Under the pieces are notes generated by a model. It saw nothing but the letters and a program-made list of their open reading frames with translations, was not told the origin of the DNA and did not search any database. From the IMG/VR virus record IMGVR_UViG_3300032278_000149, positions 1 through 20,978 of that record: a DNA stretch of 20,978 nt. One strand, 5' to 3'. Positions 12,809 through 20,943 of the stretch are shown here, in pieces (within the stretch, counting starts at the first letter, position 1; every line of letters starts with the position of its first letter). This stretch comes from a virus. A program made the position numbers and the translations under genes.

Positions 12809-14209
12809 TTAGGTGGTGTTTTTGACATGAGCAATTGGTTTAGATGCATTTCGCGTGGAGGCCACGAGAACCTTGCCATCAGTGCGCATGATTCCCAGCC
12901 AACCCACCTGAAGTTTATCCATGAAGCGCTCATCGAAACGAATTACGTCGATGCCGCGGACGTCACGAATATAATATTTCGCGAGATTCCCAAAAAGGAT
13001 AGACTTAGTGCCGCCGGCATCCGTAGAACTAGACGCCAATCGGTTGTTAAGGATGATCGGATAGCCTAATAATTTATCTGGCTCGCCGACTCTCAGAGAA
13101 ACCTGCCACAACGGCTGACCGTTGGAATCTACTAGCTGTCGATACTCCTTAACCATGCCATCGTGATTAAGAAAACCTGTGCCAGGCAGGTTGCGATATT
13201 CGATGTCCACAGAGTGTATCAGAGCGGTTAGCGCGTTGAGGGAAACCTCGAGATTAGCGGTCGTGGCCGCAAACCCCTCGAACGTATCTCGGATGATCCC
13301 ACGTGGCGAAGTCGTCGCCGTGGAGCCGGTCGTATAATCCCGATTTGTGCCGCGTGCCAGGCGTGTTCCCAATGCGCGCCCAACATAGTCGACAAGATCA
13401 GTTGCGGTATCCTCGAGCAGCTCGATGCTGGCAAGCACAACACCTGAGCTGTATTTAGCAGCCCGGAAAGTCTGTTCTGCAAATGGGATATCGCTTACTG
13501 TCGCTACGGTGTTTTCTGCAAGCACCGTAGCCACTGCGGTCGTATCGTCTGCGGTGGCGATGTTTAAATCGTGGCCACCGTCTGTGCGGATTATTGTTGC
13601 GGCCTCGCGCATACCGCCATACCACAACAACGCCTCCTCGACGGTACGCGACAGTTCCGTTGGCACCGTGTAGCCGCCTTGAGAGTCGGTGCCCTTGCTC
13701 TGCGCAGTGGTGGCACGGTATACGATCCCATCGCGCCGAAAATTATCCCTCATCTGCTTATATTCGAGAGAATCAGCAAGATTCACGGTCAGTGTATTAC
13801 GGCCTGTATCCAGGCCCACCTTTTTTGCGGAATCAATAGCTTCGCGGGTCGCATCAGCCCGCAATGCCCAGGCGCGCATAGCCTCATTGACGTCACCGCG
13901 CGTGATGATTTTTTCCGTATCCGCTGGCCTCCTGTCGGTTACGCGCCCGTCATCCAGTAGATAGCGATCACGTGATCGGAATCCGCCGGCCGGCTCATCC
14001 ATTTCGACTTTGAGTTGTTCGGCCTTTTCGGCGAGGTCAATGCGTTCCTTAAGTGCGTCTACATCGTGGTTTAATTGCTCGAATTTACTTCTTTCCTCGG
14101 ACGTAAACGACCGATCTTCTTTATCGATGACGGTGGCTAAGTCTTGAATCTGCTTGGCAGCGGCCGCGCGGTCGTGGCGCAGATCTTTCGCGTGTGAGAA
14201 ATCGGGCAT
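12809..14209 (-). CDS. HK97-fold major capsid protein
   Basis: A 466-residue protein. Residues 1-66 form the charged helical delta/scaffold domain (KQIQDLATVIDKEDRSFTSE, LNHDVDALKERIDLAEK), removed by the prohead protease in this family. The mature part begins around RATTAQSKGTDSQGGYTVP (165-183), followed by strongly conserved HK97-fold stretches: EALLWYGGMREAATIIRT, YSSGVVLASIELLEDTATD, and GFLNHDGMVKEYRQLVDSNGQPLW, LLGYPIILNN, ILFGNLAKYYIRDVRGIDV near the end. The ATG at 14209 has GGAG six bases upstream. Its leader is an unusual nested inverted repeat. Confidence 0.95.
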   Translation of the reverse strand: MPDFSHAKDLRHDRAAAAKQIQDLATVIDKEDRSFTSEERSKFEQLNHDVDALKERIDLAEKAEQLKVEMDEPAGGFRSRDRYLLDDGRVTDRRPADTEKIITRGDVNEAMRAWALRADATREAIDSAKKVGLDTGRNTLTVNLADSLEYKQMRDNFRRDGIVYRATTAQSKGTDSQGGYTVPTELSRTVEEALLWYGGMREAATIIRTDGGHDLNIATADDTTAVATVLAENTVATVSDIPFAEQTFRAAKYSSGVVLASIELLEDTATDLVDYVGRALGTRLARGTNRDYTTGSTATTSPRGIIRDTFEGFAATTANLEVSLNALTALIHSVDIEYRNLPGTGFLNHDGMVKEYRQLVDSNGQPLWQVSLRVGEPDKLLGYPIILNNRLASSSTDAGGTKSILFGNLAKYYIRDVRGIDVIRFDERFMDKLQVGWLGIMRTDGKVLVASTRNASKPIAHVKNTT

Positions 14210-14216
14210 GGGTGCT

Positions 14217-14301
14217 CCGGTAATCTAGTGTGTACGAGGACAGAGCCGGTTAAAATCCGGCGTAATACTGCGTCAAATACTCGTACTGCATCGATTACCG
14301 G
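14217..14301 (-). promoter_or_regulatory. Three-tier nested inverted repeat filling the gap before the capsid gene
   Basis: Three inverted repeats share one axis: CCGGTAATC/GATTACCGG (14217-14225 with 14293-14301), GTACGAG/CTCGTAC (14232-14238 with 14280-14286) and GCCGG/CCGGC (14245-14249 with 14257-14261). The outer two stems are separated by 6-nt strands on both sides, as in a symmetrical internal loop. The element starts one base after the sulfotransferase stop codon. On the message, the last two G of the outer stem belong to the capsid gene's CGGAG ribosome site. It may regulate capsid translation or mark an RNA-processing site. Confidence 0.7.
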
Positions 14302-15054
14302 CTACGCGGTAGATCCCGCAGAGGTTAGCCCAGGCGCTACGGCCTCGGCCTCGCGCATTGTAATGATATCGTCGACCTCTTGCAATATTTCGGGATACCA
14401 GGTGGATAGACTCCAGGCATATTTATCGCGCACCGCGCGAAGTCCATCAGTGCTATAGGCATCCTGCCATCGTTGATGTTCGCTGGTATTCGTCACCTTG
14501 AGGTCGGAGCAGTCTACACCCAGGCACTCCGATAAATTGCCCGGTAAATCCTCGACGCGGAGGATATGCACGTTGCCAGGTATCTCACCGGCCCAATTGG
14601 TGCACCACCAGCGGTACACACCGCCGGCCTCGCGCCACCGGCGGCCACACGTATACACTGGCCCGTTCGACTGCGGGTTCGCGACAAACCTATCAAGCGT
14701 CAAGGAAACCGAACACCGTTCGTCGATATGGTATGCCTCGCCTGCTGCAATCCGGCTCTTAGCGCGCTGCCGCCAAAATGACCATTGGCTTAACTGTTGG
14801 TCGAATGGATTGCGAATCGGCACTATGATTTTTTTCCACCAGTTGAGCGGCTTGCCGGTCAACATTTCGATTGCCCGCACAGGCTGGTGGCCGTTGGGCA
14901 GACCGTCACGCACCCACCCAGGAAGTTTGTCATCGACGAACCGGGCGGACCATAAACCGTCCGATGTTCGTAGCTCGCCCGTGATCGCAGACCCTGCGCA
15001 TTTCGGCACGTGCACAAAAAACAGCCGGTGAACTGGATGATAGCATGTCGTCAC
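14302..15054 (-). CDS. PAPS-dependent sulfotransferase-like protein
   Basis: A 250-residue protein with both sulfotransferase signatures: HVPKCAGSAI (15-24), the 5'-phosphosulfate loop, and IIVPIRNPFDQQLSQW (76-91), the 3'-phosphate motif with Arg81 and Ser89. The family transfers sulfate from PAPS to hydroxyl groups, often of carbohydrates. The length is near the usual 250-300 residues. The GTG start overlaps the protease stop as GTGA without a good ribosome site of its own, so it is translated by coupling with a structural gene. Its substrate cannot be read from sequence; a glycan on the virion or a host glycolipid are the main options. Confidence 0.75.
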   Translation of the reverse strand: MTTCYHPVHRLFFVHVPKCAGSAITGELRTSDGLWSARFVDDKLPGWVRDGLPNGHQPVRAIEMLTGKPLNWWKKIIVPIRNPFDQQLSQWSFWRQRAKSRIAAGEAYHIDERCSVSLTLDRFVANPQSNGPVYTCGRRWREAGGVYRWWCTNWAGEIPGNVHILRVEDLPGNLSECLGVDCSDLKVTNTSEHQRWQDAYSTDGLRAVRDKYAWSLSTWYPEILQEVDDIITMREAEAVAPGLTSAGSTA

Positions 15055-15653
15055 GACAGATCGATCCGCCGCAATGCCGACAATACATCCAACATGTCAT
15101 GGTATTTTTGAAGCGACGACCCGTATTCGCTGCGATCCTCGGAACGCACACCACTCGTCGCGCTATGGTAGGCCGGATAGGTCACCGGCCCCACGTCATA
15201 TAAATCGAGGTCGTCGATATACCTGACCTCTACGTCGTCGCCCTCCACCTCGAAACGGTCGGACGTAGGCACGAACGCAAATGAGCTGCCTGAGATATCC
15301 CCCTTTTCCAGCTTCCTTTTCACGCGCTGGTGATCGGGGTCGTGTTCGTCGTATGGTATTTCGTATCTTAGTCCTCGTTTGTTCACCGTCAATTTCAAAG
15401 TACCTGACGATGTCCGACCAAGCAGATTGTCAGGATCGTGGTTCATCAAGGCGCGTACGTCCTGATGCTCGGATATGGCCCTGTCAAATGCCCCTGGTGT
15501 TATTCGTTCAATGGCCTTAGGCCCTAAAACGAATTGGGTGCCGGGGTCGTCGGCACGCCAATAGACCGCCGCATAACCGCTGATGGTGCGGCCGCCATGG
15601 CTAGTCTCTATGCGTGTTTCGGGTGTTAGTCCGCCCCAACGGGTATCTGCCAC
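15051..15653 (-). CDS. Prohead maturation protease (HK97 family, S78)
   Basis: A 200-residue protein with the U35/S78 fold. ISGYAAVYWR and ERITPGAFDRAI are at the N-terminus, the catalytic His is His72 in MNHDPDNLLGR, the Ser lies in GDISGSSFAF (119-127, probably Ser124), and the third member is probably Asp153 in DLYDVGPVTYPAY, where Glu is usual. It cleaves the capsid delta domain during maturation. The GTG at 15653 is preceded by GGGAGGT at an ideal distance and overlaps the portal gene by 28 bases. Confidence 0.9.
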   Translation of the reverse strand: MADTRWGGLTPETRIETSHGGRTISGYAAVYWRADDPGTQFVLGPKAIERITPGAFDRAISEHQDVRALMNHDPDNLLGRTSSGTLKLTVNKRGLRYEIPYDEHDPDHQRVKRKLEKGDISGSSFAFVPTSDRFEVEGDDVEVRYIDDLDLYDVGPVTYPAYHSATSGVRSEDRSEYGSSLQKYHDMLDVLSALRRIDLS

Positions 15654-17272
15654 GACAGTACCTCCCTCGTAATTAAATCAGGCTTATCTGCTAGTTGTGC
15701 GGCCATCAATTGCCGGATCGTATCCGGCAATTGTGCCGCAGGCACGTCAGCCGCCGATATTAAATCACTGCGGAGAGACGAAAAAAACGCGTCGACAATT
15801 TCTTTCGCTGGTTCCTCTCCGCAAATGGCCGCCAGATCGCGCGTTAGAATCTCGCCATGTTTATCAGGGAGGCAGTCTATCCAGGATCTTAGGTCGGCAT
15901 CTGTTTTTACACCCGCGCGGACAGCTACGGAAGCGCGGTGCGCGTCCTTCTTTAGCCGCACTAAAAATCGAGAGATTTGGTGGCGTGTGGTGGCCTCAAG
16001 CCTGCTCCGGGCGATGTCCTCATTGGGAAATACTGGGGGGGCTTGTTTATTGGGATCTGTACCAGATGGAACCATGTTTGCGGGCTGTAGGTATTCCTCG
16101 AGCGATGCGTCATCAACGTTTAGATTTTCCTTTCGCCGGACGTCGGCTCGGGACATCCACCCGGCTTGGATGGCCTTATTGTAGGCCTCGAATCGTGCGG
16201 AAATATCAGATCGCACAAATGCTGCTCTATTAAACTCGATTGATGTGCCGGCTTGCCATTCCGATAGGCTCAACAACTTGTCAGCCGCAGCAACTTCAAA
16301 CTCGCGCAACCAGGGGTCAATTGCCTCATCGAGATAGCGCTGGTTTTCTTGTTCCAGAGAAGCAAAGCTGGTACGCGAATCATCACCCAGCTTATGGGGC
16401 GGTATCTTCAGCGCCGCGGCTATCTGCCTGACGTCAAATTGCCGACTTTCAATGAATTGAGAATCCTCGTTACTCACTGAGAATGGGGCCACCTCGGCAC
16501 CGCCCTCGAGTATTGCCGGCCGTTGGGAATTGGCAACCCCGGCATGCACCTGCCCCCAGCTTTCGCGGAACCGACGAACAGCCATCTCGTCCTTTAAATA
16601 TCCAGGAAACTTTATTACGACTGACGGCTTTGCATTGTTGGAGAAATAGACAGCCGCATATTGTTGGCTCGCTAGCGCTAGACCAATTGCCTCGCGGAGT
16701 TTGTCGATTAAGCTCCAGCCGGATAAGCCGTCATACCCAAGAGGCTTGATGTGTAGCACCCTATCTGCGGGCAGTAATCGTTCCTCGCCTATGATGCGTG
16801 TTTGGTACAGTAACTCGCCTTCTACGACGATTGGGTACGTTTCCTCCGGGTCTAATAAATCCATAGATTCCGGCCGGCCGGCGGAGTCTCGGAACACCTG
16901 GGCGTATCCGCCACGATGTAATAACGCATGCCCGATAAGGGTCTTAATTAATGTGTGTGAGGTTATCCATTTATTTGACTTTTGGCGTAGCAATCTAGCC
17001 GCCGGATGTGTGCGCAGCTCTTGCTTGTTGCCGCCGGCCGTCCGGCTGAATACTGATATTGGAAGTTTTGCCACATCCGAGGCAATCAGCTCGACGCCAG
17101 CCTTTAGGGCCGGAACGGCCAAGGCGCTATCACGAGTCACATTGATACCTGCGGCGCTGGGTCTATCACTGGCAAGAATCGACCCAATATTAGAACCGGT
17201 TAAGGGAATACTGGGAGATTCAAGTCCTCGATTAAGGACTGCGCAAAGAAATCTACTTGTTAGGCCATGCAT
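15626..17272 (-). CDS. Portal protein (HK97 family)
   Basis: About 548 residues from the ATG at 17272; a TTG at 17287 in the same frame is less likely. Conserved stretches are NVTRDSALAVPALKAGVELIASDVAKLPISVF, HALLHRGGYAQVFRD, PADRVLHIKPLGYDGLSGWSLID, ALASQQYAAVYFSNNAKPSVVIKFPG, FDVRQIAAALKIPPHKLGDDSRTSFASLEQENQRYLDEAIDPWL. The protein is longer than the roughly 400 residues of HK97 portal because of a C-terminal helical extension of about 140 residues. It forms the dodecameric DNA gate. The start overlaps the small membrane-protein gene by 20 bases. Confidence 0.9.
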   Translation of the reverse strand: MHGLTSRFLCAVLNRGLESPSIPLTGSNIGSILASDRPSAAGINVTRDSALAVPALKAGVELIASDVAKLPISVFSRTAGGNKQELRTHPAARLLRQKSNKWITSHTLIKTLIGHALLHRGGYAQVFRDSAGRPESMDLLDPEETYPIVVEGELLYQTRIIGEERLLPADRVLHIKPLGYDGLSGWSLIDKLREAIGLALASQQYAAVYFSNNAKPSVVIKFPGYLKDEMAVRRFRESWGQVHAGVANSQRPAILEGGAEVAPFSVSNEDSQFIESRQFDVRQIAAALKIPPHKLGDDSRTSFASLEQENQRYLDEAIDPWLREFEVAAADKLLSLSEWQAGTSIEFNRAAFVRSDISARFEAYNKAIQAGWMSRADVRRKENLNVDDASLEEYLQPANMVPSGTDPNKQAPPVFPNEDIARSRLEATTRHQISRFLVRLKKDAHRASVAVRAGVKTDADLRSWIDCLPDKHGEILTRDLAAICGEEPAKEIVDAFFSSLRSDLISAADVPAAQLPDTIRQLMAAQLADKPDLITREVLSWQIPVGAD

Positions 17273-17393
17273 AGGTAAGCGCCCCAATGATCAGCATTGC
17301 ACCGGCGACTATCAGCGCGGCCGGTGGTGAAATCCACCACATGCCGGAAAACATTACGCCACACCCGGAAAGAACCGCAAGGTCAGTTCGCAT
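17253..17393 (-). CDS. 46-residue membrane protein between synthase and portal genes
   Basis: A short frame reads MRTDLAVLSGCGVMFSGMWW, then ISPPAALIVAGAMLIIGALT and YAWPNK. It has one long or two short hydrophobic segments split by a Pro-Pro, with a positive end, so it should insert into a membrane. The ATG at 17393 overlaps the end of the synthase gene by 11 bases and its stop lies 20 bases inside the portal gene. It fills what would otherwise be the only gap here. The ribosome site is weak (GGTAGGG close to the ATG). Small membrane proteins beside portals are known in several phages without a firm function. Confidence 0.55.
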   Translation of the reverse strand: MRTDLAVLSGCGVMFSGMWWISPPAALIVAGAMLIIGALTYAWPNK

Positions 17394-18237
17394 GCCCTAC
17401 CATTTTATCGTTATTCGGCATCTGCACACCATAGATAGACCGCCAGGATGCGCGGATATTGCGCGACCATGCGCAGAATAGATCGGGCGTCAAACTGGCC
17501 GCATGGTCGGTGCCCCTCTGCTGCTGGCTAAACGTAATGTGGGATTCAAACACCGACGCCCCCAGAGCTACAGCAGCGCCGCCGAGAGACGTGGTGCCTG
17601 TGTGATCGGACCAGCCTACAGGCTGGTTATACTTGCTTTTCAACGACAACACCTGGAGCAAGTCGACGTTATCCAGTGGCGTGGGGTACACACGGTTACA
17701 GTGCAGCAACACATCAGCCCAATCCGCCGCACAGTCCTTTTCATTATCAGTTGCGCCGCCGGTAGAAACCATAAGTGGCAAACTAGTACTTGTAGCCACC
17801 TCCATTATCAGGTCTATATTTCCGCAATCCTTTGATGCAATCTTGAAAAAGTCGAGGTCCATTTCAATTAATGGCTCGACGCATCGCATGTGGCAGGGCG
17901 TAACGCCAAAATCGAGAGGCCATTGGTTAAATCTTATGCGTTCCCTGATGTGGCGCAATTCAGCAAAGTCGAGGTCCAGGCATGCGCGGTGGTCGCCATA
18001 CGTCGGGCCGAAAGCATGTTCTGGCCGCGGGTGTGGCCTGGCCAGCTGCGCCGGATGATATTCCGCGGCCGCATCACGTGCCTGAAATTTGACGGCGTCT
18101 GCTCCCGATGCCAGCGCGGCCGCGCAAAGGCGTATTGCCGTGTACACATCACCCTGATGGTTTTGGCCTATTTCCGCAATGATATATGGGTGGCGCTGGG
18201 GATCCAGTGGGCCGCCGCGCTTGCTTAAATCAACCAC
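17383..18237 (-). CDS. NeuB/SpsE-like nonulosonic (sialic-type) acid synthase, without SAF domain
   Basis: A 284-residue protein from the GTG at 18237, with AGGGGGA five bases upstream overlapping the stop of the previous gene. It has the full NeuB TIM-barrel signature: AEIGQNHQGD (21-30), SGADAVKFQ (44-52), FFKIASKDCGNIDLI, LMVSTGGA, LHCNRVYPTP, GWSDHTG with metal ligand His212, FESHITF with Glu231 and His233, and RGTDHAASLTPD. The family condenses PEP with an N-acyl hexosamine to give sialic, legionaminic or related acids. Usual enzymes are about 340-350 residues; the C-terminal antifreeze-like SAF domain is missing here. The product cannot be deduced. It is adjacent to a cytidylyltransferase. 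Confidence 0.85.
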   Translation of the reverse strand: MVDLSKRGGPLDPQRHPYIIAEIGQNHQGDVYTAIRLCAAALASGADAVKFQARDAAAEYHPAQLARPHPRPEHAFGPTYGDHRACLDLDFAELRHIRERIRFNQWPLDFGVTPCHMRCVEPLIEMDLDFFKIASKDCGNIDLIMEVATSTSLPLMVSTGGATDNEKDCAADWADVLLHCNRVYPTPLDNVDLLQVLSLKSKYNQPVGWSDHTGTTSLGGAAVALGASVFESHITFSQQQRGTDHAASLTPDLFCAWSRNIRASWRSIYGVQMPNNDKMVGHAN

Positions 18238-18246
18238 GAATCCCCC

Positions 18247-18861
18247 TTAGCACGTGCCGTTATATCGATCACGCATGATTGCTAGATCCGCCTCGGTATC
18301 TAGCGTGTTATCGCCATGATAGTCGGTGCCATCGAGCCAGTGGCCTGCCACCTCGACTCGCTGATGGCATCCCCAGGTGACATGTTCGCAGCTCGCGCGC
18401 GAGAAATCTCGTAAACGTTCCAAACAAATAGTTGTTACCAGCTCAGGCAATCCGGCATGTGTCAAAACGCCAGGCCGGCTTCCCACTCGGAACCCAACAT
18501 AATCCATCCCAGGTTCATATTCCCTCAGCAAGTCGTCAATCCGCCGAGGGTCGATGAACGGACAATCCGCGCAGACCCTGCATATCAGATCGACCCGATG
18601 AAAACGCGCAACGTTTATCAAGCGATCCTGGACATTTTCTTCAGATCCACGTGAGACCACAACGTTGTGTTCCCGGCACCACGCGCAGATCGGGTCATCC
18701 AGCGCAGATACAGTGGTTGCCACGATGACCCTTGCTGCCTGACTTGATTTACAGCGCTCGACAACGTGTTCTAGTATTTGTTTTTTCCCAAGCATTTTTA
18801 GTGCCTTGCCTGGGAGTCGGCTAGATCCCATACGCGCCTGAATTAGCACAGCATTGTTCAC
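18247..18861 (-). CDS. SpsF-like cytidylyltransferase (nonulosonic acid activation)
   Basis: About 204 residues from the GTG at 18861, with AAGGA eight bases upstream; a longer frame to 18963 would overlap terminase. The start MNNAVLIQARMGSSRLPGKAL holds the CMP-sugar transferase P-loop-like motif (8-19). It continues with LEHVVERC, RVIVATTVSALDDPICAWC, VVVSRGSEENVQDRL and RVCADCPFIDP (95-105), all typical of the SpsF/CMP-KDO synthetase fold. Members link CMP to acidic sugars. The stop overlaps the synthase's ribosome site, so the pair forms one translational unit, as SpsE and SpsF do in sporulating bacilli. Confidence 0.8.
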   Translation of the reverse strand: MNNAVLIQARMGSSRLPGKALKMLGKKQILEHVVERCKSSQAARVIVATTVSALDDPICAWCREHNVVVSRGSEENVQDRLINVARFHRVDLICRVCADCPFIDPRRIDDLLREYEPGMDYVGFRVGSRPGVLTHAGLPELVTTICLERLRDFSRASCEHVTWGCHQRVEVAGHWLDGTDYHGDNTLDTEADLAIMRDRYNGTC

Positions 18862-18913
18862 GTGAGGTTCCTTAATGCGGATCAGATTAAATATAGTTGC
18901 TAGTTGATGCCCA

Positions 18914-20530
18914 CTACATCTGTATAACTCCCCTTTCATCGTAAACATTGTCACTGTCGACAACGGCCAGGCCCATCGCCATGACTAGGGCCACCACCCC
19001 GTCAATTTTTCCTTTTGTGCCCCTATCACCGTGGCTACGTTTCTTGCTTGGTTTTCGGTTTCCAGCACCGTCTATTTCAATTACCGTGCTGGCAATCTGC
19101 CAATCAAGGCAGGGGTTTTTGTCATGCAATAGGTTTCTATTTAAGACGGCTTCCTCGACGGCCTTTGTGCCAGGCCATAGGCCGGCATGATTCTGGCTGA
19201 TTTTGACACATTCAATCCCCATGTTCGCGAGGCGCTGCTGTGTGTCCAGCGCTTGCCAGGGGTCGAATGCGATGCGGGTTATCTGATATCGCTGAGAGTC
19301 TATTCTTATTCGCTCGCGTATGAATTCATAATCAGTGGCAGACCCAGGCGTGGCGGTCATATGGCCATCCTGTTTCCACTGTCGGTACTGGCCCTGGTAT
19401 TTTTTTTGGGTCATGCTGATTGTTTCAGCCGGACAAAAAAAATGGCTGAGCACGTAGTAGCGGCCCCCCACAGGGAACACGTATACAAGCGCGCATAAAT
19501 CATCCGTAGATGCCAGGTCGAGGCCCGCTATGCATGGCCTACCTGAAAGATAATCCAGCGCGTTGCCGGCGGGATACTCACCACCGCAAGATGCCCAGGC
19601 GTCTGAGCTGAGCCACCTACTTTCCGACTCTGTCCACATGTTTAGATGCAGATTTTTAAATGTATTCTCGAATGCCGGAACGGTCTGCGCTCGAAAAAAC
19701 ACCTCACGTATATACTCCGGTGGGACACTACGTCCCCAGTTTGGGTTAACCCTTTCCCAGACATCCGGTGACGTCCAATCGTCATTGTCGGTGGCCTCGT
19801 AAATGACAGGCAGGAAGTAGGGATCGGATATGGCACCATCCCGAACCTGCCGCGCATAGTTCCACAGCTCATAGCAAATTGAATCTTGGTCGTGGCCAGC
19901 TGTGGTAATGCTACCGAGGACAGGTTGTAGACGTGCCACCGTGCTAGTTTTCAGGACGTCATATAAGTCACGATTTGGCTGAGCATGAATTTCGTCGATA
20001 ATGACCGCATGACTATTCAAACCGTGCAGGCCTGATGCTTCAGCCGGAATCGTGCGGATAAATGAGTTGGTTGACTGGCACACAATTCGTTTATCCTGGC
20101 GGTATAGTTGGCACATAGACGACAGGTCATCGTTAGACCTGACCATAGCGGCCGCCGGGCGGTAGAGTAGCGATGCCTGTTGAATACCTGACGCCGCCAG
20201 ATATGTCTGCGCGCCTGGCTCGCCATCGCAAAGCGTCAGGTACAGCGCCAGGCCTGCGCACATCGTAGTTTTGTTATTTTTGCGTGGTATGCCCACAAAA
20301 AACTCGCGATAACGGCGAGTACCATCTGGGCGGATCCATCCGAACAACGTTGCTAGAAAGTCGCGTTCCCAGGGGTTAGGCGTGAGTGGCTGTCCAGATA
20401 GTTTTCCCTCGATGTGACAGAGGTACAGCGAAAAAAACTCCAGAACACGTTCCGCGGCGCTGCCGTCCCAAGTGCAATCTGATTTAGTTTCCCAAGGATC
20501 ATAGCCCGCCACGTCGCGTGGCGGATCCAT
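18914..20530 (-). CDS. terL: Terminase large subunit
   Basis: About 538 residues from the ATG at 20530 (TGATG overlap with the small subunit; AAGGTGAT lies upstream). The ATPase domain has a Walker A-like GIPRKNNKTT (80-89) and Walker B HAVIIDE (174-180), followed by ITTAGHDQDSICYE (motif III region). The nuclease domain shows the acidic triad in AGLDLAST (Asp338), AFDPWQ (Asp423) and KGKIDGVVALVMAM (Asp510). It packages DNA into the prohead through the portal. The deviant Walker A is normal for this family. Confidence 0.95.
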   Translation of the reverse strand: MDPPRDVAGYDPWETKSDCTWDGSAAERVLEFFSLYLCHIEGKLSGQPLTPNPWERDFLATLFGWIRPDGTRRYREFFVGIPRKNNKTTMCAGLALYLTLCDGEPGAQTYLAASGIQQASLLYRPAAAMVRSNDDLSSMCQLYRQDKRIVCQSTNSFIRTIPAEASGLHGLNSHAVIIDEIHAQPNRDLYDVLKTSTVARLQPVLGSITTAGHDQDSICYELWNYARQVRDGAISDPYFLPVIYEATDNDDWTSPDVWERVNPNWGRSVPPEYIREVFFRAQTVPAFENTFKNLHLNMWTESESRWLSSDAWASCGGEYPAGNALDYLSGRPCIAGLDLASTDDLCALVYVFPVGGRYYVLSHFFCPAETISMTQKKYQGQYRQWKQDGHMTATPGSATDYEFIRERIRIDSQRYQITRIAFDPWQALDTQQRLANMGIECVKISQNHAGLWPGTKAVEEAVLNRNLLHDKNPCLDWQIASTVIEIDGAGNRKPSKKRSHGDRGTKGKIDGVVALVMAMGLAVVDSDNVYDERGVIQM

Positions 20531-20943
20531 CACGATATCACCTTGAAAAACTTAGCCGCGGCCGCATCAGTTTTGGCTGGGGGTGATTTTATCTTGGCCC
20601 TGTCGCCGGGCGTCCACCCAAACTGCTTGAGGATTTCTTGGGCCTGCTTTAGCGCGGCCATGCCTAGACGCAACTCGCGTGGCTCCGCGGACCCCTTGTG
20701 CTTGGTCCAGACCTGCCACAGTTCACATGCGGCTTTTAGTGCGGCCGTATCTATCTGGCCGAGTACTTGCAGTGGAAGCCCTGTCGTGACCTGATCCCAG
20801 AGCCACCGACCTGATGGGTTTAGTCCGCGGGGGCGCTCCGGTGTGCCTGGCATCTCGCCTGCGTCGAGTCGGTTTGCATGCCGGCAGTTTTCGTAAGTGC
20901 CATCACGCATGTGTTCGCCAGTTGTCTTCAGTCTTCCTCTCAC
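20530..20943 (-). CDS. terS: Terminase small subunit (P27-like)
   Basis: A 137-residue protein from the GTG at 20943, with GAGGGA just upstream. The basic N-terminus (MRGRLKTTGEHMRDGTY and RH..R) is followed by PRGLNPSGRWLWDQVTTGLP, IDTAALKAACELWQVW and AALKQAQEILKQFGWTPGDRAKI, the helical order of P27-type small terminases. The C-terminus is Lys/Ala-rich. It recognises phage DNA and regulates the large subunit, with which it overlaps. It is the rightmost gene; the last 35 bases of the window show nothing else. Confidence 0.8.
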   Translation of the reverse strand: MRGRLKTTGEHMRDGTYENCRHANRLDAGEMPGTPERPRGLNPSGRWLWDQVTTGLPLQVLGQIDTAALKAACELWQVWTKHKGSAEPRELRLGMAALKQAQEILKQFGWTPGDRAKIKSPPAKTDAAAAKFFKVIS

